The notes beneath the pieces are model-generated. The model saw only the letters and a program-made list of their open reading frames with translations, was not told where the DNA came from and did no database searches. DNA of 6,108 nucleotides from JBBQIY01 sp964618405 (lineage in GTDB: Bacteria; Verrucomicrobiota; Kiritimatiellia; RFP12; UBA3636): positions 1 through 6,108 of the forward strand of contig CAZUAY010000242.1 of assembly GCA_964618405.1 (NCBI GenBank). Direction: 5' to 3'. The number at the start of each line of letters is the position of its first letter. The first letter of the stretch is position 1. Shown here one piece after another: positions 5,942 through 6,108 of the stretch. The position numbers and the translations under genes are program-made.

Positions 5942-5959
5942 GGCACAGGGGGCTGTGCC
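5942..5959. repeat. 7-bp stem-loop with G4 loop
   Basis: GGCACAG (5942-5948) pairs perfectly with CTGTGCC (5953-5959) around GGGG. A competing 5-bp stem GGGGC/GCCCC uses 5949-5961. It lies just upstream of the fusion-gene promoter. It is probably part of the repetitive spacer, or a terminator of a gene beyond the right edge. Confidence 0.45.
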
Positions 5960-5982
5960 CCGTTGACAGCCCGATTACAGTC

Positions 5983-6039
5983 GCGAGTTGCGAGTTGCGA
6001 GGCTGGAGAGAGTGAGTAGTGAGTAGTGCGTAGGGAGTA
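5983..6039 (+). repeat. Degenerate heptamer tandem repeats
   Basis: Two related 7-bp tandem arrays stand close together. The first is GCGAGTT twice plus GCGAG (5983-6001). The second is GTGAGTA, GTGAGTA, GTGCGTA, GGGAGTA (6012-6039). The units differ from each other at two positions, which suggests expansion from a common heptamer. No coding frame makes sense across them. Confidence 0.7.
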
Positions 6040-6046
6040 GTTTCCG

Positions 6047-6061
6047 CTGGGGGCACCCCAG
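6047..6061. repeat. 6-bp GC-rich stem-loop
   Basis: CTGGGG (6047-6052) pairs with CCCCAG (6056-6061) around GCA. A CCCCGTTTCTTT stretch follows on the plus strand, so it loosely resembles an intrinsic terminator for plus-strand transcription, but the T run is interrupted. It could equally be one element of the repetitive spacer that runs off the right edge. Confidence 0.4.
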
Positions 6062-6108
6062 TCCCCGTTTCTTTGTGGTTGCGAAGCGAGGTGGGGCGCA
6101 GCCGTCTC

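Noticed and set aside
5612..6019. Plus-strand open frame of 135 codons at the right end
   Set aside because: It is antisense to the nucleotidyltransferase motifs, then runs into tandem repeats; no domain is visible.
5983..6039. CRISPR array
   Set aside because: The repeats are 7 bp, contiguous and without spacers, so they are simple tandem repeats.

Overview
This window reads like an accessory stretch of a free-living Gram-negative chromosome. I suspect the Verrucomicrobiota/Kiritimatiellota/Lentisphaerota side of the PVC group. That placement is an inference from the bifunctional muramyl-sugar salvage protein, the remnant of a 23S-IVS-type four-helix-bundle gene, and the low-complexity heptamer repeats in the spacers. 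No marker gene proves it. All four sizeable genes lie on the minus strand, so transcription runs from right to left.

Layout from left to right. Positions 1-250 hold a short plus-strand ORF with an excellent ribosome binding site, which looks like an internally deleted four-helix-bundle protein gene. Positions 251-449 are non-coding, with a small hairpin and a 16-bp direct repeat. Positions 450-557 (minus) encode an isolated Fis-type helix-turn-helix, probably the last piece of a lost regulator. Positions 581-3628 (minus) hold a compact three-gene operon: an NYN (LabA/DUF88-like) domain protein with two C-terminal zinc ribbons, then rimO (ribosomal protein S12 methylthiotransferase), then an uncharacterised PD-(D/E)XK nuclease-like protein. 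The genes overlap by about 35 bp and 4 bp. Positions 3629-3860 are the intergenic promoter region, with several palindromes. Positions 3861-5846 (minus) encode a single protein that fuses a MurU-like nucleotidyltransferase to an AmgK-like sugar kinase. Positions 5847-6108 carry a promoter for that gene, then a repeat-rich, hairpin-rich spacer.

How the genes work together. The fusion protein has the two catalytic modules needed to turn N-acetylmuramic acid into UDP-MurNAc: anomeric kinase, then uridylyltransferase. This is the peptidoglycan recycling shortcut known from Pseudomonas as the separate proteins AmgK and MurU. The three-gene operon combines ribosome modification (RimO) with an RNase-fold protein and a nuclease-fold protein. 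The overlaps imply co-translation, but a shared function is only an inference. The most notable points are the fused salvage enzyme, the NYN protein lacking several of the usual acidic residues, and the conserved-looking but unassigned nuclease-like gene coupled to rimO. I see no CRISPR array, tRNA, rRNA or transposase.
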